64,000 bases of DNA from GCA-2731375 sp964631725 (GCA_964631725.1 CAZVYX010000003.1:62001-126000), one strand, 5' to 3'; shown: positions 50,400 through 59,934, counted from the stretch's first letter. Notes: a model not told the origin generated them from the sequence alone. Numbers and translations are program-made.

Positions 50400-51872
50400 A
50401 TGATCGTCGGGCTGGAACGGGAAATCATTGATCAATCGGCTTACGACCGAAATATTGAAAGTGTTCAAGCAGCTGGAGTGACACTCCCGAAAATAGCGCA
50501 CCTGGCCGATCCGGCGAACAAATTGGCGGACCGGGCAGCCATCTTGGCTGAGGTCGATCCGGACACGCCGGCCGGAGGCAACCTGTTCCGGGTGCACTGG
50601 CATAATGATGCCTCCCGCCGCCATTTGGTCGATGTGCCTGAGCATATTGTACTCGATTCCGCGCTGACGGGGATCGAGGCCCAAATCATTGTCGCCGTGG
50701 GTGACCGATTTCCCATGGTCCGTGCCCACAAGGTCTTGGCGGCCTATGGATGCCTGGTCCCGCGCCTGTTGTCGGGGATCTTTGACGTCAGTCGTCACCG
50801 CGCCGTATGGCCGTCAACCGGGAACTATTGTCGTGGCGGCGTGGCCATTTCCCGCATACTGGGTTGCCGCAGCGTGGCGGTTCTGCCCGAGGGGATGAGC
50901 CGTGAGCGTTTCCAGTGGCTGGAAAACTGGACGACCGACCCAACCGATATCCTGCGCACGCCAGGTACTGAAAGTAACGTCAAGGAAATCTACGACGCCT
51001 GTCACGAGCTATCAAAGGATCCGGGAAACATCATCCTTAACCAGTTTGCCGAATTCGGAAACTACATCATCCATCGTGCGGTCACCGGACCTGCCTTTGA
51101 ACGCATGTTCAGGGCAGTGAAAGGTACAGGCGACCTCAAGGCCCGCGCCTTTGTCTCCGCCACCGGCTCCGCCGGAACAATTGCCGCCGGCGATTATCTG
51201 AAGGACGCCTTGGGCGCGCAGGTTTGCGCCGTGGAAGCCACCGAATGTCCGACCCTCCTCTATAACGGCTACGGCGAACATAATATCCAGGGCATCGGCG
51301 ACAAACATGTGCCGTTCATCCACAATGTTATGAATACTGACTTTGTTATCGGCGTTTCAGATCAGGCTTCCGACAGTCTCAACCTCCTGTTCAACACCAC
51401 TGTCGGCCGCAAGTACCTCTCGGAGCGTGTCGGCATGGACCAACAATCCATCGCCGCCCTCGGCGATTTGGGCCTTTCGTCCATTGCCAACATCGTCGGC
51501 GCCATCAAATACGCCAAGTACATGGACCTTAAGTCAGATGATGCTGTTCTGACCGTCGCCACGGACGGCGCACAGATGTACCAGACCGAACTGACTGAAG
51601 TTGAAAAGCGTCTTTGTGCAGGCGGGTTCGATGCTCTGATGGCGGCGGAAATCTATGGCCGCCATATGCTGGGTGCGGCAACGGATCATATGATTGAACT
51701 GGATCGAGCCGGACATGAACGAATCTTCAACCTAGGTTACTACACGTGGGTCGAGCAGCAGGGTATTGAACTGTCGGACTTCGATGCGCGTCGCGACCAG
51801 GCCTGGTGGGATGGGTTGATGGATCTGGTGCCGGTCTGGGATGGTATGATCGACAAATTCAATGGCGCATAA
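50400..51872 (+). CDS. Fold-type II PLP-dependent enzyme of unknown reaction (cysteine synthase-like)
   Basis: 490 residues. The PLP phosphate and substrate loops of the tryptophan synthase beta superfamily are seen as WPSTGNYCRGGVAISRILGC (S-T-G-N) and FVSATGSAGTIAAGDYLKDA (Gly-rich cup). The Lys for the Schiff base is probably in FPMVRAHKVLAAYGC about 35 residues before the STGN loop; this assignment is inferred because the usual S-x-K-x-R motif is absent. Family members form a distinct alphaproteobacterial-looking group with no known function to me. CGGAGAAG precedes ATG 50400. It converges with the aldo/keto reductase gene. Confidence 0.82.
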   Translation: MIVGLEREIIDQSAYDRNIESVQAAGVTLPKIAHLADPANKLADRAAILAEVDPDTPAGGNLFRVHWHNDASRRHLVDVPEHIVLDSALTGIEAQIIVAVGDRFPMVRAHKVLAAYGCLVPRLLSGIFDVSRHRAVWPSTGNYCRGGVAISRILGCRSVAVLPEGMSRERFQWLENWTTDPTDILRTPGTESNVKEIYDACHELSKDPGNIILNQFAEFGNYIIHRAVTGPAFERMFRAVKGTGDLKARAFVSATGSAGTIAAGDYLKDALGAQVCAVEATECPTLLYNGYGEHNIQGIGDKHVPFIHNVMNTDFVIGVSDQASDSLNLLFNTTVGRKYLSERVGMDQQSIAALGDLGLSSIANIVGAIKYAKYMDLKSDDAVLTVATDGAQMYQTELTEVEKRLCAGGFDALMAAEIYGRHMLGAATDHMIELDRAGHERIFNLGYYTWVEQQGIELSDFDARRDQAWWDGLMDLVPVWDGMIDKFNGA

Positions 51873-52027
51873 TTGACCCGACTCCGAAGGATCGCCATCG
51901 TGCGCGACCAGGGCCCCACTTGCACGGCTATTTAGGGGCAGGAATGGGCCGGCGTCGTACCGCGTTTGATCGTCCGCCAGCGACGCGCCGACACCCGTTT
52001 CGTCATGTCGGATGGATCCGCCTAAAC

Positions 52028-53014
52028 CTAAGGCGCAAATCCCGCCTGCACCGTTCTGATCTGCGCCAACGCCTCGTCCGACAGCGGCCCTTTGTTTATG
52101 GCCGCGGCCGCCTGCTGCAATTCTTCGAGCGTCGCGATGCCAATCTCGGTTGTCGGCAGGGCCGGGTTGGAAATGACATAACGTACCGCCAGTTCCGGCA
52201 AGCTCGCGGCATGCCCAGCCTCAACCAACGGCGCGAACTGAAGGGCGCGCCGCACGTCTGTCGCGTAGTCGGTCTCCGACCCAATGGGATCGACCGACGG
52301 CATCCCGAGCGGGTGGCGCGCCTCGCTGCCGGATAATGCGCCCCCGGCAAGTACGCGCACGCCAATAGAGCCGACGCCGTTGTCGAAAGCGGCATCAAGG
52401 AGTTGGCGAAAATCATCGGCCGGATAATCGGCCGGCACCGCTTCACCGGCGGAGGGAACAAGCAGGTTGTAGAACACCTGCGCGCTGCTAAAGGCGCCGC
52501 ATTTAACGAGTTTGTGCAGATCATCCGCTTCGCCCTTGGCCGTGAAGCCCAGGAAGCGCGTCTTGCCCGCATCCTTTAGTTTTTCGAAGGCGGGGATAAC
52601 GTCATCCAATACCTGGTCGACGTTAAGTGTGCCGCGGAAATCCGGACGGCCCAAGGTGTTGTGCAACTGAAAAATGTCCACGTGGTCGAGCTTCAGCCGC
52701 GTCAGGCTGGCATCAAGGGACCTGGCCACGGCGCCCGCGATGTCGGTCAAATCGTCATTGTTCAAGCCAACCTTGGTACTGACCACGATGCCGTCGGTGT
52801 TGCCGTTCAGCGCACGGCCGAGGTTCGTCTCCGAGACGCCGTTGCCGTAACTCGCCGCCGTGTCGAAAAAGTTAATGCCGTTGTCCCGTGCCCAGGCTAT
52901 GGCGCGGTCCTGATCGGCTGCGTCACCCTTGGTCATCAGGCCGCCAACGGCGCCGCAGCCGAACGTCAAGCGGGAGACTTCAAGACCGGTGTTGCCGAAA
53001 CTTCTCTTTTCCAT
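52028..53014 (-). CDS. Aldo/keto reductase
   Basis: 328 residues from ATG 53014 (AGAGGAAA upstream). The TIM-barrel oxidoreductase family is shown by LEVSRLTFGCGAVGGLMT, the catalytic Asp/Tyr in NFFDTAASYGNGVSE, and the Lys in GIVVSTKVGLN. DASLTRLKLDHVDIFQLHN contains the active-site His. It would reduce an aldehyde or ketone with NADPH. The end APPAAAINKGPLS region is variable, and the substrate is unknown. It is the downstream neighbour of the formyltransferase-like gene, 114 bp away, on the same strand. Confidence 0.9.
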   Translation of the reverse strand: MEKRSFGNTGLEVSRLTFGCGAVGGLMTKGDAADQDRAIAWARDNGINFFDTAASYGNGVSETNLGRALNGNTDGIVVSTKVGLNNDDLTDIAGAVARSLDASLTRLKLDHVDIFQLHNTLGRPDFRGTLNVDQVLDDVIPAFEKLKDAGKTRFLGFTAKGEADDLHKLVKCGAFSSAQVFYNLLVPSAGEAVPADYPADDFRQLLDAAFDNGVGSIGVRVLAGGALSGSEARHPLGMPSVDPIGSETDYATDVRRALQFAPLVEAGHAASLPELAVRYVISNPALPTTEIGIATLEELQQAAAAINKGPLSDEALAQIRTVQAGFAP

Positions 53015-53128
53015 CACGTATTTCCTCTGACTTTCCCCAATGGGAACGCTGCCATAAAAGGTCATGGGCGGCAATCCTTGCCTCAACCCCATCAAGCGCC
53101 GCGCTGTGATCGGCCGAATGGTGCTCGT

Positions 53129-53848
53129 TCAGTCCAGATCGGAGAAATACGGCGGCGACATGATGGCATTGGGATGGTTCAGGACGATCCGTTCCCCATG
53201 GGCCGGATGCGCCGGATCAAGATCGCGGAACCAGGCCCGGACATCGCCAATACCATGATGGCCGTTGCTGGCGTCCCATGCCTCATCGATCCGGGTGAAG
53301 CATTGTGAGCCATTGGGACTGGCCGCCAGGGTTTGCACGGCGAAGGTGAGCATTGCCTCGCATCTCAGCATGCTCTCCTTCAGGACGGATTTGATGCTGT
53401 CGTCTTCGCCGACCGGCCAGCGCTCGACGGCGTAGATCGGTCCGCTGTCGATCGCTTCATCGATCTCGTGCAGGGTGACGCCATGATGGCCGCGAATATC
53501 CCGCCTGATGACCGGCTGGCAGTAAATGCCCCAAGCGCCCGGATGTTCGGGCGGCGCGGGATGGATGTTGATGGCGCCGAATGTTGCCCGGGCAAGATGA
53601 TGCGGCTTTAGAATGATGCTGCTGATATGGGAGATGATCAGGTTGTAGCCACTGGCCTCGATCCGGCCCATGACATCGGCCTTGGTTGCCATGTTGCCCA
53701 TTTGCCAATAGATGCTTTCGACATGGGCGAAATGTGTCCGCGCCATGGCCGTGGTTGCCTCGATGATCCCCGGCACCGAGGTCAGCAGAAGCACTTTGTA
53801 ATCTTGGTTCCGGGCCAATTCACCAACTCCAAATTCACCACCCCGCAT
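53129..53848 (-). CDS. Formyltransferase-fold protein (methionyl-tRNA formyltransferase-like)
   Basis: About 239 residues from ATG 53848; the frame extends upstream to 53992, so the start is uncertain and no strong ribosome binding site is seen. The catalytic region reads FGAINIHPAPPEHPGAWGIY (Asn, His) and GVTLHEIDEAIDSGPIYA (Asp), the N-H-D triad of 10-formyltetrahydrofolate formyltransferases. The C-terminal tRNA-binding domain of Fmt is missing. It may formylate a small amine, nucleotide-sugar or a metabolite. It diverges from the hydratase gene at 53911 by 62 bp. Confidence 0.8.
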   Translation of the reverse strand: MRGGEFGVGELARNQDYKVLLLTSVPGIIEATTAMARTHFAHVESIYWQMGNMATKADVMGRIEASGYNLIISHISSIILKPHHLARATFGAINIHPAPPEHPGAWGIYCQPVIRRDIRGHHGVTLHEIDEAIDSGPIYAVERWPVGEDDSIKSVLKESMLRCEAMLTFAVQTLAASPNGSQCFTRIDEAWDASNGHHGIGDVRAWFRDLDPAHPAHGERIVLNHPNAIMSPPYFSDLD

Positions 53849-53910
53849 TTGCACGTTCGGCACATTTCCTGAAGACTGGGCCGAGATGCCAGCGGGAATG
53901 GAGCCTAGGG

Positions 53911-54723
53911 ATGACAAGCAACACTGTACTCTATGAGACCGAAGACAACATCGCGACCGTAACCTTGAACCGGCCGGAGCGCCTGAACGCACTGAATGAC
54001 GAATTGGTTACAGAGCTTTATCAGGTGATGCAGCAGGCGGATCAAGACAGGGAGGTGCGGATCATTATTCTAACCGGCGCCGGGCGCGGCTTTTGCGCCG
54101 GCGGCGATATCCACGGCTTCAATAATCTGGTGCCCGAACAGCTGATCGTTAAGAACCCCACCCTCTTCAACATGAACATTCGCGCCGACTACCAAACCCG
54201 GCACGCCTATTTGCCCAGCCTGCGCAAACCGGTCATCGGCATGGTGAACGGACCGGCGGCGGGCCTGGGCCTGCTCTACGCCCTGGGCTGCGACATCCGC
54301 TTCGCCGCTGACAGCGCCTTGTTCACGACGGCCTTCGCCAAGCGTGGCCTGGCGGCCGAGTTCGGCATGTCTTGGTTGCTGCCCAGGGTCGTCGGTCACG
54401 CCAATGCCATGGATCTGCTGCTGTCGGCCCGGACGGTCGGCGCCAAAGAGGCGTTGCAACTGGGCCTGGTCAACAGGATCTTTTCGCCCGAGCGGCTGCG
54501 CGAGGAGACGCAGGCCTATGCCAGGGAAATGGTCACCTGGTGTTCGCCGACGGCGATGCGCCATATCAAACAGCAGACCTGGGACACGCCGTTTCAGTCC
54601 CTGCAGGAATCCGTCCGGGACGCGAACCAGATCATGCTGCAAACCAACCGTTCACCGGATTTTGCCGAGGGCACTGCTTCGTTCCATGAAAAACGGCCGC
54701 CGAACTTCGCGCCGATTGACTGA
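53911..54723 (+). CDS. Enoyl-CoA hydratase/isomerase family protein
   Basis: 270 residues, crotonase fold: IATVTLNRPERLNALNDEL, GAGRGFCAGGDIHGF (oxyanion hole), NGPAAGLGLLYALGCDIRFA, and KRGLAAEFGMSWLLPRVVG with the probable catalytic Glu. The last residues (FAEGTASFHEKRPPNFAPID) match the hydratase at 25628, so the two are paralogues of the same subgroup. It would act on an enoyl-CoA. It stands alone on the plus strand. Confidence 0.9.
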   Translation: MTSNTVLYETEDNIATVTLNRPERLNALNDELVTELYQVMQQADQDREVRIIILTGAGRGFCAGGDIHGFNNLVPEQLIVKNPTLFNMNIRADYQTRHAYLPSLRKPVIGMVNGPAAGLGLLYALGCDIRFAADSALFTTAFAKRGLAAEFGMSWLLPRVVGHANAMDLLLSARTVGAKEALQLGLVNRIFSPERLREETQAYAREMVTWCSPTAMRHIKQQTWDTPFQSLQESVRDANQIMLQTNRSPDFAEGTASFHEKRPPNFAPID

Positions 54724-54776
54724 CGGGACCAGTCTGGGCGGAAACCCTACTCGCCGCGATGGGACAACGATTTCGC

Positions 54777-55568
54777 CTAACAGACCCTGCAGCTTGTTCT
54801 GGCCTGTTCGACCAGTGTCACCAATTGGTCGTACCCGATGGCGCCGGGAACCATTTTCTCGCCAACGACAAGGCTGGGCGTGCCACGGATACCCATGCTC
54901 GCTGCCAAGTCCCGGTTGGCCTTGATAATGCGGGAAATCTCAGGGCTTTTCATGTCCCGTTTCAGGCGCGCCACATCCAGCCCGACATCCTCGGCGGTTT
55001 GATAAACCGCCGCCTCCGTCAGGCGCCGGCGCAGACCCATCACCGTATCGTGGAAAACGCGATATTTGCCTTGCATCTTGGCTGCCAGCGCGGCCTGGCT
55101 GGCGGTTAATGAGACCGGGCCCAAAATAGGGAATTCCTTAAACACGAAGCGCACGCCGTGGTCGGCCTTCAGCAGCCGCGCCATGGTCGGCAGGAAGCGT
55201 TTGCAATAGCCGCACTGGTAGTCGAAAAACTCCACCACCGGCACCTTACCGTTTGGGTTAACGACGAAATCATCAGCCGAGGCGAACAGCGCATCGCGGT
55301 TATTCCAGATCTTGCCGACCATGTCGGCCTCTTCCTCGGCCTTTTGCCGGGCTTCCAGCTTCTGCATGACCTCCAACATCAACTCCGGGTTCCGCAGCAG
55401 ATAGTTGCGGATGATCTTTTCGATGCGGGCGGTCTCCGGGTCGGAGGATTGTTGCGCCTTACTGCTATCCGCCGCCGACAGAGGCGTCTGTACCAGCAAA
55501 ATCGCCATGGCAGCAAAACCGATGAACAGACTGACGCGGCGGAGCACTGAAAACCCTAGGACGGCCAT
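54777..55568 (-). CDS. DsbA-family thiol-disulfide oxidoreductase, exported
   Basis: 263 residues. A signal peptide (LFIGFAAMAILLVQTPLSAA) is followed by a helical region of about 70 residues (IEKIIRNYLLRNPELMLEVM), then the thioredoxin-like domain with CGYC at 119-122 (VEFFDYQCGYCKRFLPTMAR) and the cis-Pro loop GIRGTPSLVVG. The acidic N-terminal helices are typical of the DsbA/ScsC-like alphaproteobacterial group that oxidises or isomerises disulfides in the periplasm. The tail ends SCRVC, adding a second Cys pair whose use is unclear. GGAGGG precedes the ATG. Confidence 0.92.
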   Translation of the reverse strand: MAVLGFSVLRRVSLFIGFAAMAILLVQTPLSAADSSKAQQSSDPETARIEKIIRNYLLRNPELMLEVMQKLEARQKAEEEADMVGKIWNNRDALFASADDFVVNPNGKVPVVEFFDYQCGYCKRFLPTMARLLKADHGVRFVFKEFPILGPVSLTASQAALAAKMQGKYRVFHDTVMGLRRRLTEAAVYQTAEDVGLDVARLKRDMKSPEISRIIKANRDLAASMGIRGTPSLVVGEKMVPGAIGYDQLVTLVEQARTSCRVC

Positions 55569-55665
55569 GGTCCCTCCGTTGATACGCCGGCCGAAGCGGG
55601 CCGGGAAACATTGCGCCGATCATGTCGTGGGAATCCGCCGCGCGCAAGGGTCGATCGGGGGGGCA

Positions 55666-57180
55666 TCACGTAACTGTGCGCACCCGCGCCACCGCCTCCC
55701 GCCAGGCGCCATACAACTGCTGCCGCCGTGCTGGCGCCATCTTGGGCGTAAAGCTGGCCTGGCGCCGCCAATGGGAGGCGATGGTCTCGATCGAGGGATA
55801 GAGCCCCGTTTGCAGACCGGCCAGATAGGCGGCTCCCAACGCCGTGGTCTCGGTCACGGCGGGGCGGTCGACGCAGACGTCGAGGATGTCGGCCAGGAAC
55901 TGCATCAGCCAATCGTTTTCCACCATGCCGCCATCGACCCGCAGCACATCAAGCGAGAGATCCCCCGTCGGAGCGGCCGCCGCCGCATCGGCCTGCATGG
56001 CCAGCAGCAAATCTCTGGTCTGATAGCAAACCGCTTCCAGCCCGGCACGGACGATCTGGGCAATCGAGCTATCCCGGGTCAGGCCCATGATGGCGCCTCG
56101 GGCATCGGCATCCCAATAGGGCGCGCCCAGGCCCGTGAAGGCAGGCACCATGACCACGCCGTCGGTGGACTCGAGACCCCGCGCCAGGGCCTCCGATTCA
56201 GGGGCGGCATCGATCAGCTTCAGGCCGTCGCGCAGCCATTGCATGGCGGCGCCGGCGACGAAGATACTGCCTTCCAGTGCATAGGTGGCTTGGCCGCCCA
56301 GGCGATAGGCGACAGTCGTCAGCATACGGTTTTCCGAGGTCACAGCATTGATGCCGGTGTTCAGCATGACGAAACAGCCGGTGCCATAGGTGGATTTGAT
56401 CATGCCGGGCGTGAAACAGGCCTGCCCCACCGTGGCGGCCTGCTGATCACCGGCGATGCCGGCGATAGCGATGGGGGCGCCGAACAGATCTTTGTCAGTC
56501 TCGCCGAAATCAGCGGCGCAGTCGCGCACCTCGGGCAGCAAGGTCGAAGGTACATGGAACAATTGGCACAGGTCCTCGTCCCAGCATTGCCGGTGAATAT
56601 CGAACAGCATCGTGCGCGAGGCGTTGGTGGCATCGGTGGCGTGGACCGCGCCGCCGGTCAGGTTCCACAAAAGCCAGCTGTCAATAGTGCCGAAAGCCAG
56701 TTCGCCCGCCTGCGCCGAAGCGCGGGCGCCATCGACGTTTTCCAGCAGCCAGGCGATCTTGGTCGCGGAAAAATAAGGATCAACGATCAGGCCGGTGCGT
56801 GACTGGATCAGCTTGTCGTCGCCGGAGCGGCGCAGTTCGTCACATAAGTCCGCCGTGCGCCGATCCTGCCAGACAATCGCATTGTGGATCGGCAGGCCCG
56901 TATCCCGGCGCCAGATCACGGTGGTTTCCCGCTGGTTGGCGATGCCGATACCCGCGATCTCCGCCGCGCCGACGCCGCCTTCCTCCAGGGCGGCACGGGC
57001 CGTGGCAAGGGTGTCCCGCCAGATCTGCCCAGCGTCATGCTCGACCAGGCCGGGGGCGGGAAAAATTTGCGGTAATTCCTGTTGCGCACTGGCCAGCGCG
57101 GCGCCTTCGCCGTCGAACAGAACAGCGCGGCTGGAGGTCGTGCCCTGGTCCAGGGCGAGGATAAGGCCGTTCCGGGTCAT
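55666..57180 (-). CDS. glpK: Glycerol kinase
   Basis: 504 residues of the FGGY kinase family. LALDQGTTSSRAVLFDGEG near residue 9 and QNRTGLIVDPYFSATKIAWL with FGTIDSWLLWNLTGG mark the substrate domain; GIAGDQQAATVGQACFTPGM and YGTGCFVMLNTG mark the ATP domain; DGGMVENDWLMQFLADILDV is a family signature. It phosphorylates glycerol to glycerol-3-phosphate in the cytoplasm. No glpF, glpD or glpR gene is nearby. It starts 10 bp before the stop of the upstream M48 protease gene. Confidence 0.96.
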   Translation of the reverse strand: MTRNGLILALDQGTTSSRAVLFDGEGAALASAQQELPQIFPAPGLVEHDAGQIWRDTLATARAALEEGGVGAAEIAGIGIANQRETTVIWRRDTGLPIHNAIVWQDRRTADLCDELRRSGDDKLIQSRTGLIVDPYFSATKIAWLLENVDGARASAQAGELAFGTIDSWLLWNLTGGAVHATDATNASRTMLFDIHRQCWDEDLCQLFHVPSTLLPEVRDCAADFGETDKDLFGAPIAIAGIAGDQQAATVGQACFTPGMIKSTYGTGCFVMLNTGINAVTSENRMLTTVAYRLGGQATYALEGSIFVAGAAMQWLRDGLKLIDAAPESEALARGLESTDGVVMVPAFTGLGAPYWDADARGAIMGLTRDSSIAQIVRAGLEAVCYQTRDLLLAMQADAAAAAPTGDLSLDVLRVDGGMVENDWLMQFLADILDVCVDRPAVTETTALGAAYLAGLQTGLYPSIETIASHWRRQASFTPKMAPARRQQLYGAWREAVARVRTVT

Positions 57181-57190
57181 GACACCAGGC

Positions 57191-58549
57191 TCATTGTTTC
57201 TTGCGTTTCTTCATGGCTTGCTGCGCCGCGGCCTTCAGGTCCTGGGCCCGCAGCCAGCCCGGCGTACCCTCGGGCAGCAGACGTTCGGCCCGGCTTGCCT
57301 GCCCCACGGCATCGCGGAACTTGCCGGTCAGGATATATCGTTCCGCCGTGGCCAGGGCGGCGCGGCCGATATCGCCGCGACGGCCATAGGCCATGCCCAG
57401 CCAGCGCCACGCGGATGCGTTGCCCGGCGCCAGACGCACGGCGCGGCGCATATTCCCCACCGCGGCTTCAACATGGCGGTCGTCCTGAACGGAAACCTGG
57501 GCCTGCCCCAGACCGATGCGCAGCAGTGCTTCATTCGGCCGCAGGGCCACCGCCCGCTCATACGGCGCGACGGCGGCTTCCACGTTGCCGCTTTCAAACA
57601 GGATCTGGCCGTGCAGCTCATGGAAATAGGGGTCGTCGGGACGTTCGCTCAACAATCCCTGGATCAAGGCCAACGCCTTGTCGGTTTCACGCTTCTTGTG
57701 CCGGGTAATGGCCCGGGCATAACGTCCCGGCAGGCTGTTGTCGGTGACCGGGTACTTGCGCAGGGACTGCACCGGGGATTGCAGGAACGCGATCAGTTTG
57801 GCCTGCATGCGGCCGTGGCGTTCGACGAATTCCGGCCGCTCCGGCGCATCGGAATATGCCGATCGCTTCACGTGGGCGCGGATGCCGTCGACCCGGTTCC
57901 GGGTAAGCGGATGGGTGCGCACATAAGGATCCTGGCTGGAGGACAATAGGGCTTCCTGATCACCCAGCTTGTCGAAAAACGCCAGCATGCCGCGGGCCGA
58001 CTGTCCGGTCTGTTCAAGCATGGAAATAGCGGCCTGATCGGCGGACCCTTCCTGAATGCGGCTGTATTTCAGGAACGAACGCTGCGCCACCTGTGCCCCG
58101 CCGGCGATGATGGCCGTGCCGGCGCCGCCCTGGCCGGCAATGGCGGCGGCGGCGCCCAGAACGAATGCCATGATCGATTGGGCCGAGGCATCGCGCAGGG
58201 CGTCTTGGGTGCGGGCCAAATGGCCGCCGGTGATATGGCCGGTTTCATGGGCGATGACGCCGATCACCTGGTTGGCATTGTCCGAGGCGATCAGCAGACC
58301 GGTATTGATAAAGATTTTTTGTCCACCGGCGACAAAAGCATTGAGGGCGGGGTCATTGACCAGGTATACGCGCACCGCCGAGGGCTCCAAACCGGCGATC
58401 GCGAATAGTGGTGCGCCGAACAGCCGGATGGTATCCTCAATCTCCGCATCGCGGATGAAGCTGAACTTTCGCGCCTGGACCGGACCGGCCAGGATCGAAA
58501 GCATTAAGATAGAAAGTAGTAGAAGCCCAATTATGTATCGCAAGCCCAT
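57191..58549 (-). CDS. BepA/YfgC-like M48 metalloprotease with TPRs
   Basis: 452 residues from ATG 58549. A hydrophobic signal (YIIGLLLLSILMLSILAGPV) is followed by the M48 protease domain with zinc motif HETGH at about 101-105, ITGGHLARTQDALRD, and the third ligand in SRIQEGSADQAAI. TPR helices follow (RYARAITRHKKRETDKALAL; YFHELHGQILFESGNVEAAV; NASAWRWLGMAYGRRGDIGR). BepA assists and degrades outer-membrane assembly proteins such as LptD. The 5' end overlaps that of the divergent gene at 58533. Confidence 0.93.
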   Translation of the reverse strand: MGLRYIIGLLLLSILMLSILAGPVQARKFSFIRDAEIEDTIRLFGAPLFAIAGLEPSAVRVYLVNDPALNAFVAGGQKIFINTGLLIASDNANQVIGVIAHETGHITGGHLARTQDALRDASAQSIMAFVLGAAAAIAGQGGAGTAIIAGGAQVAQRSFLKYSRIQEGSADQAAISMLEQTGQSARGMLAFFDKLGDQEALLSSSQDPYVRTHPLTRNRVDGIRAHVKRSAYSDAPERPEFVERHGRMQAKLIAFLQSPVQSLRKYPVTDNSLPGRYARAITRHKKRETDKALALIQGLLSERPDDPYFHELHGQILFESGNVEAAVAPYERAVALRPNEALLRIGLGQAQVSVQDDRHVEAAVGNMRRAVRLAPGNASAWRWLGMAYGRRGDIGRAALATAERYILTGKFRDAVGQASRAERLLPEGTPGWLRAQDLKAAAQQAMKKRKKQ

Positions 58550-59927
58550 CGCTCCGTCAGCCAAGCTGACTCAAACTAAGTTCGTCATTCGGTGCCGTCA
58601 ACGCGCGAGCCTCGGTGTTCTGCTGCTGGCCTTGGCGGCTTGCTCCGCTCCTCCGCCGAAAGTCGGAGAAATCGGCGCGGTCGAAGGCTTTCTGGGCGGC
58701 ACGGTCGCCGGCGAGCCGCGGGCCGCTTTGGTCGCCCGCGATATGCTTTCGGCCGGAGGTACGGCGGCGGATGCCGCGACGGCAGCTTTTTTCGCCATGA
58801 CGGTAACCTATCCGGTCGCCGTTGGTTTGGGCGGCGGCGGTGTCTGCCTCTACTACGATCATCGCGGCAACAAGGCCGAGACATTGGATTTTCGCGCCCA
58901 AATGCCGGCCACGGGCGGCACGGTGGCGGTGCCGGGCGCCTTGCGCGGCGTGGCGCTGTTGCACAGCCGCTATGGCCGCCTGCCCTGGGGGCAACTGGTA
59001 GCGCCAAGTGAAAAGCTGGCCCGCTTCGGCCACAATGTCAGCCGCGCCCTGGCAAAGCGCCTGGCACCAAGGGCCGGGAAATTACGGGCCGATGCAACGG
59101 CGGCAAAGCTGTTCCTGCATGCCGATGGCACGCCGCTGGTGGAGTCTGAAAATCTGGTTCAGGTGGAACTCGCCTCCGTCCTGACCCGCATCCGGACCCG
59201 CGGGCTGAGTGATTTGTACGGCGGCGTCATGGGACGGCAGTGGCTGGCGGCGAGCACCAGCCAGGGCGGCAAAGCGACGATTGACGACCTGCGCCGCTAC
59301 CGCGCCGTCTGGCGCAAGACCGAGCGGCGGAAAATCGGCAATCAGGTTCTGCATTTCCCGGTGCTGCGGCCTGGAAAGAGCCCGGCATTGAAGCTGAGCC
59401 GGCTATTGAAATCAGCTCCCGTGGCAGCGGCGGCGGCACAGGTTTTCGATAGCTCCGATATCGCCGGGACAACGGACCGTGGCGAGGCGGGATTCGTGGT
59501 GGGTGACAGTTTTGGCTCCGCCGCGGCTTGCGTATTTCAAATGAATGGTGCTTTCGGCAACGGTGTCGTGGCCCCCAACATGGGTGTTTTTCTATCTCCA
59601 AACCCTGCCGGGGCGCAAGACGGCAGCGGCTGGCCCGGCTATCCCCTGCCCTTGGTCGCCGCCAATGAACATGTGCGCGAAGCGATCCTGGCCACGGCGG
59701 GCGCGGGCGGGCCGGCGGGTGCGGCGGCGGCGGTCGCGGTCACCATGGCAGCGATGATTGATGGCAAACCATTGGATCAGGCCATGATGGTGCCAGGGGG
59801 CGAGATCGCCACTGCGGGCTCCGTGCAGGCGTTTTGGTGCCGGAAAGGTATTCGTACCGGTGCGGGAAGCTGCAAATTCGCCGCTGATCCCCAGGGATTT
59901 GGTCTGGCCGCATCCGATAAATTCTGA
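58533..59927 (+). CDS. Gamma-glutamyltransferase-like lipoprotein, probably inactive
   Basis: 464 residues. A lipobox (LALAAC, Cys37) follows a basic start. The GGT fold is shown by AGGTAADAATAAFFAMTVT, PVAVGLGGGGVCLYYDHRGN, TLDFRAQMP and the terminal GAGGPAGAAAAVAVTMAAMI. At the place of the self-cleavage motif T-T-H-x-S-V-V-D it reads TTDRGEAGFVVGDSFGS, so the His and Ser are missing and the Thr is displaced or lost. It is also about 100 residues shorter than usual. ATG 58533 lies inside the bepA 5' end (17 bp overlap). No other in-frame start precedes the lipobox. Activity as a transferase is doubtful. Confidence 0.75.
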   Translation: MYRKPIAPSAKLTQTKFVIRCRQRASLGVLLLALAACSAPPPKVGEIGAVEGFLGGTVAGEPRAALVARDMLSAGGTAADAATAAFFAMTVTYPVAVGLGGGGVCLYYDHRGNKAETLDFRAQMPATGGTVAVPGALRGVALLHSRYGRLPWGQLVAPSEKLARFGHNVSRALAKRLAPRAGKLRADATAAKLFLHADGTPLVESENLVQVELASVLTRIRTRGLSDLYGGVMGRQWLAASTSQGGKATIDDLRRYRAVWRKTERRKIGNQVLHFPVLRPGKSPALKLSRLLKSAPVAAAAAQVFDSSDIAGTTDRGEAGFVVGDSFGSAAACVFQMNGAFGNGVVAPNMGVFLSPNPAGAQDGSGWPGYPLPLVAANEHVREAILATAGAGGPAGAAAAVAVTMAAMIDGKPLDQAMMVPGGEIATAGSVQAFWCRKGIRTGAGSCKFAADPQGFGLAASDKF

Positions 59928-59934
59928 GGCCGAG

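Noticed and set aside
55405..56802. 465-residue plus-strand frame over glpK
   Set aside because: Antisense shadow; glpK is complete on the other strand.
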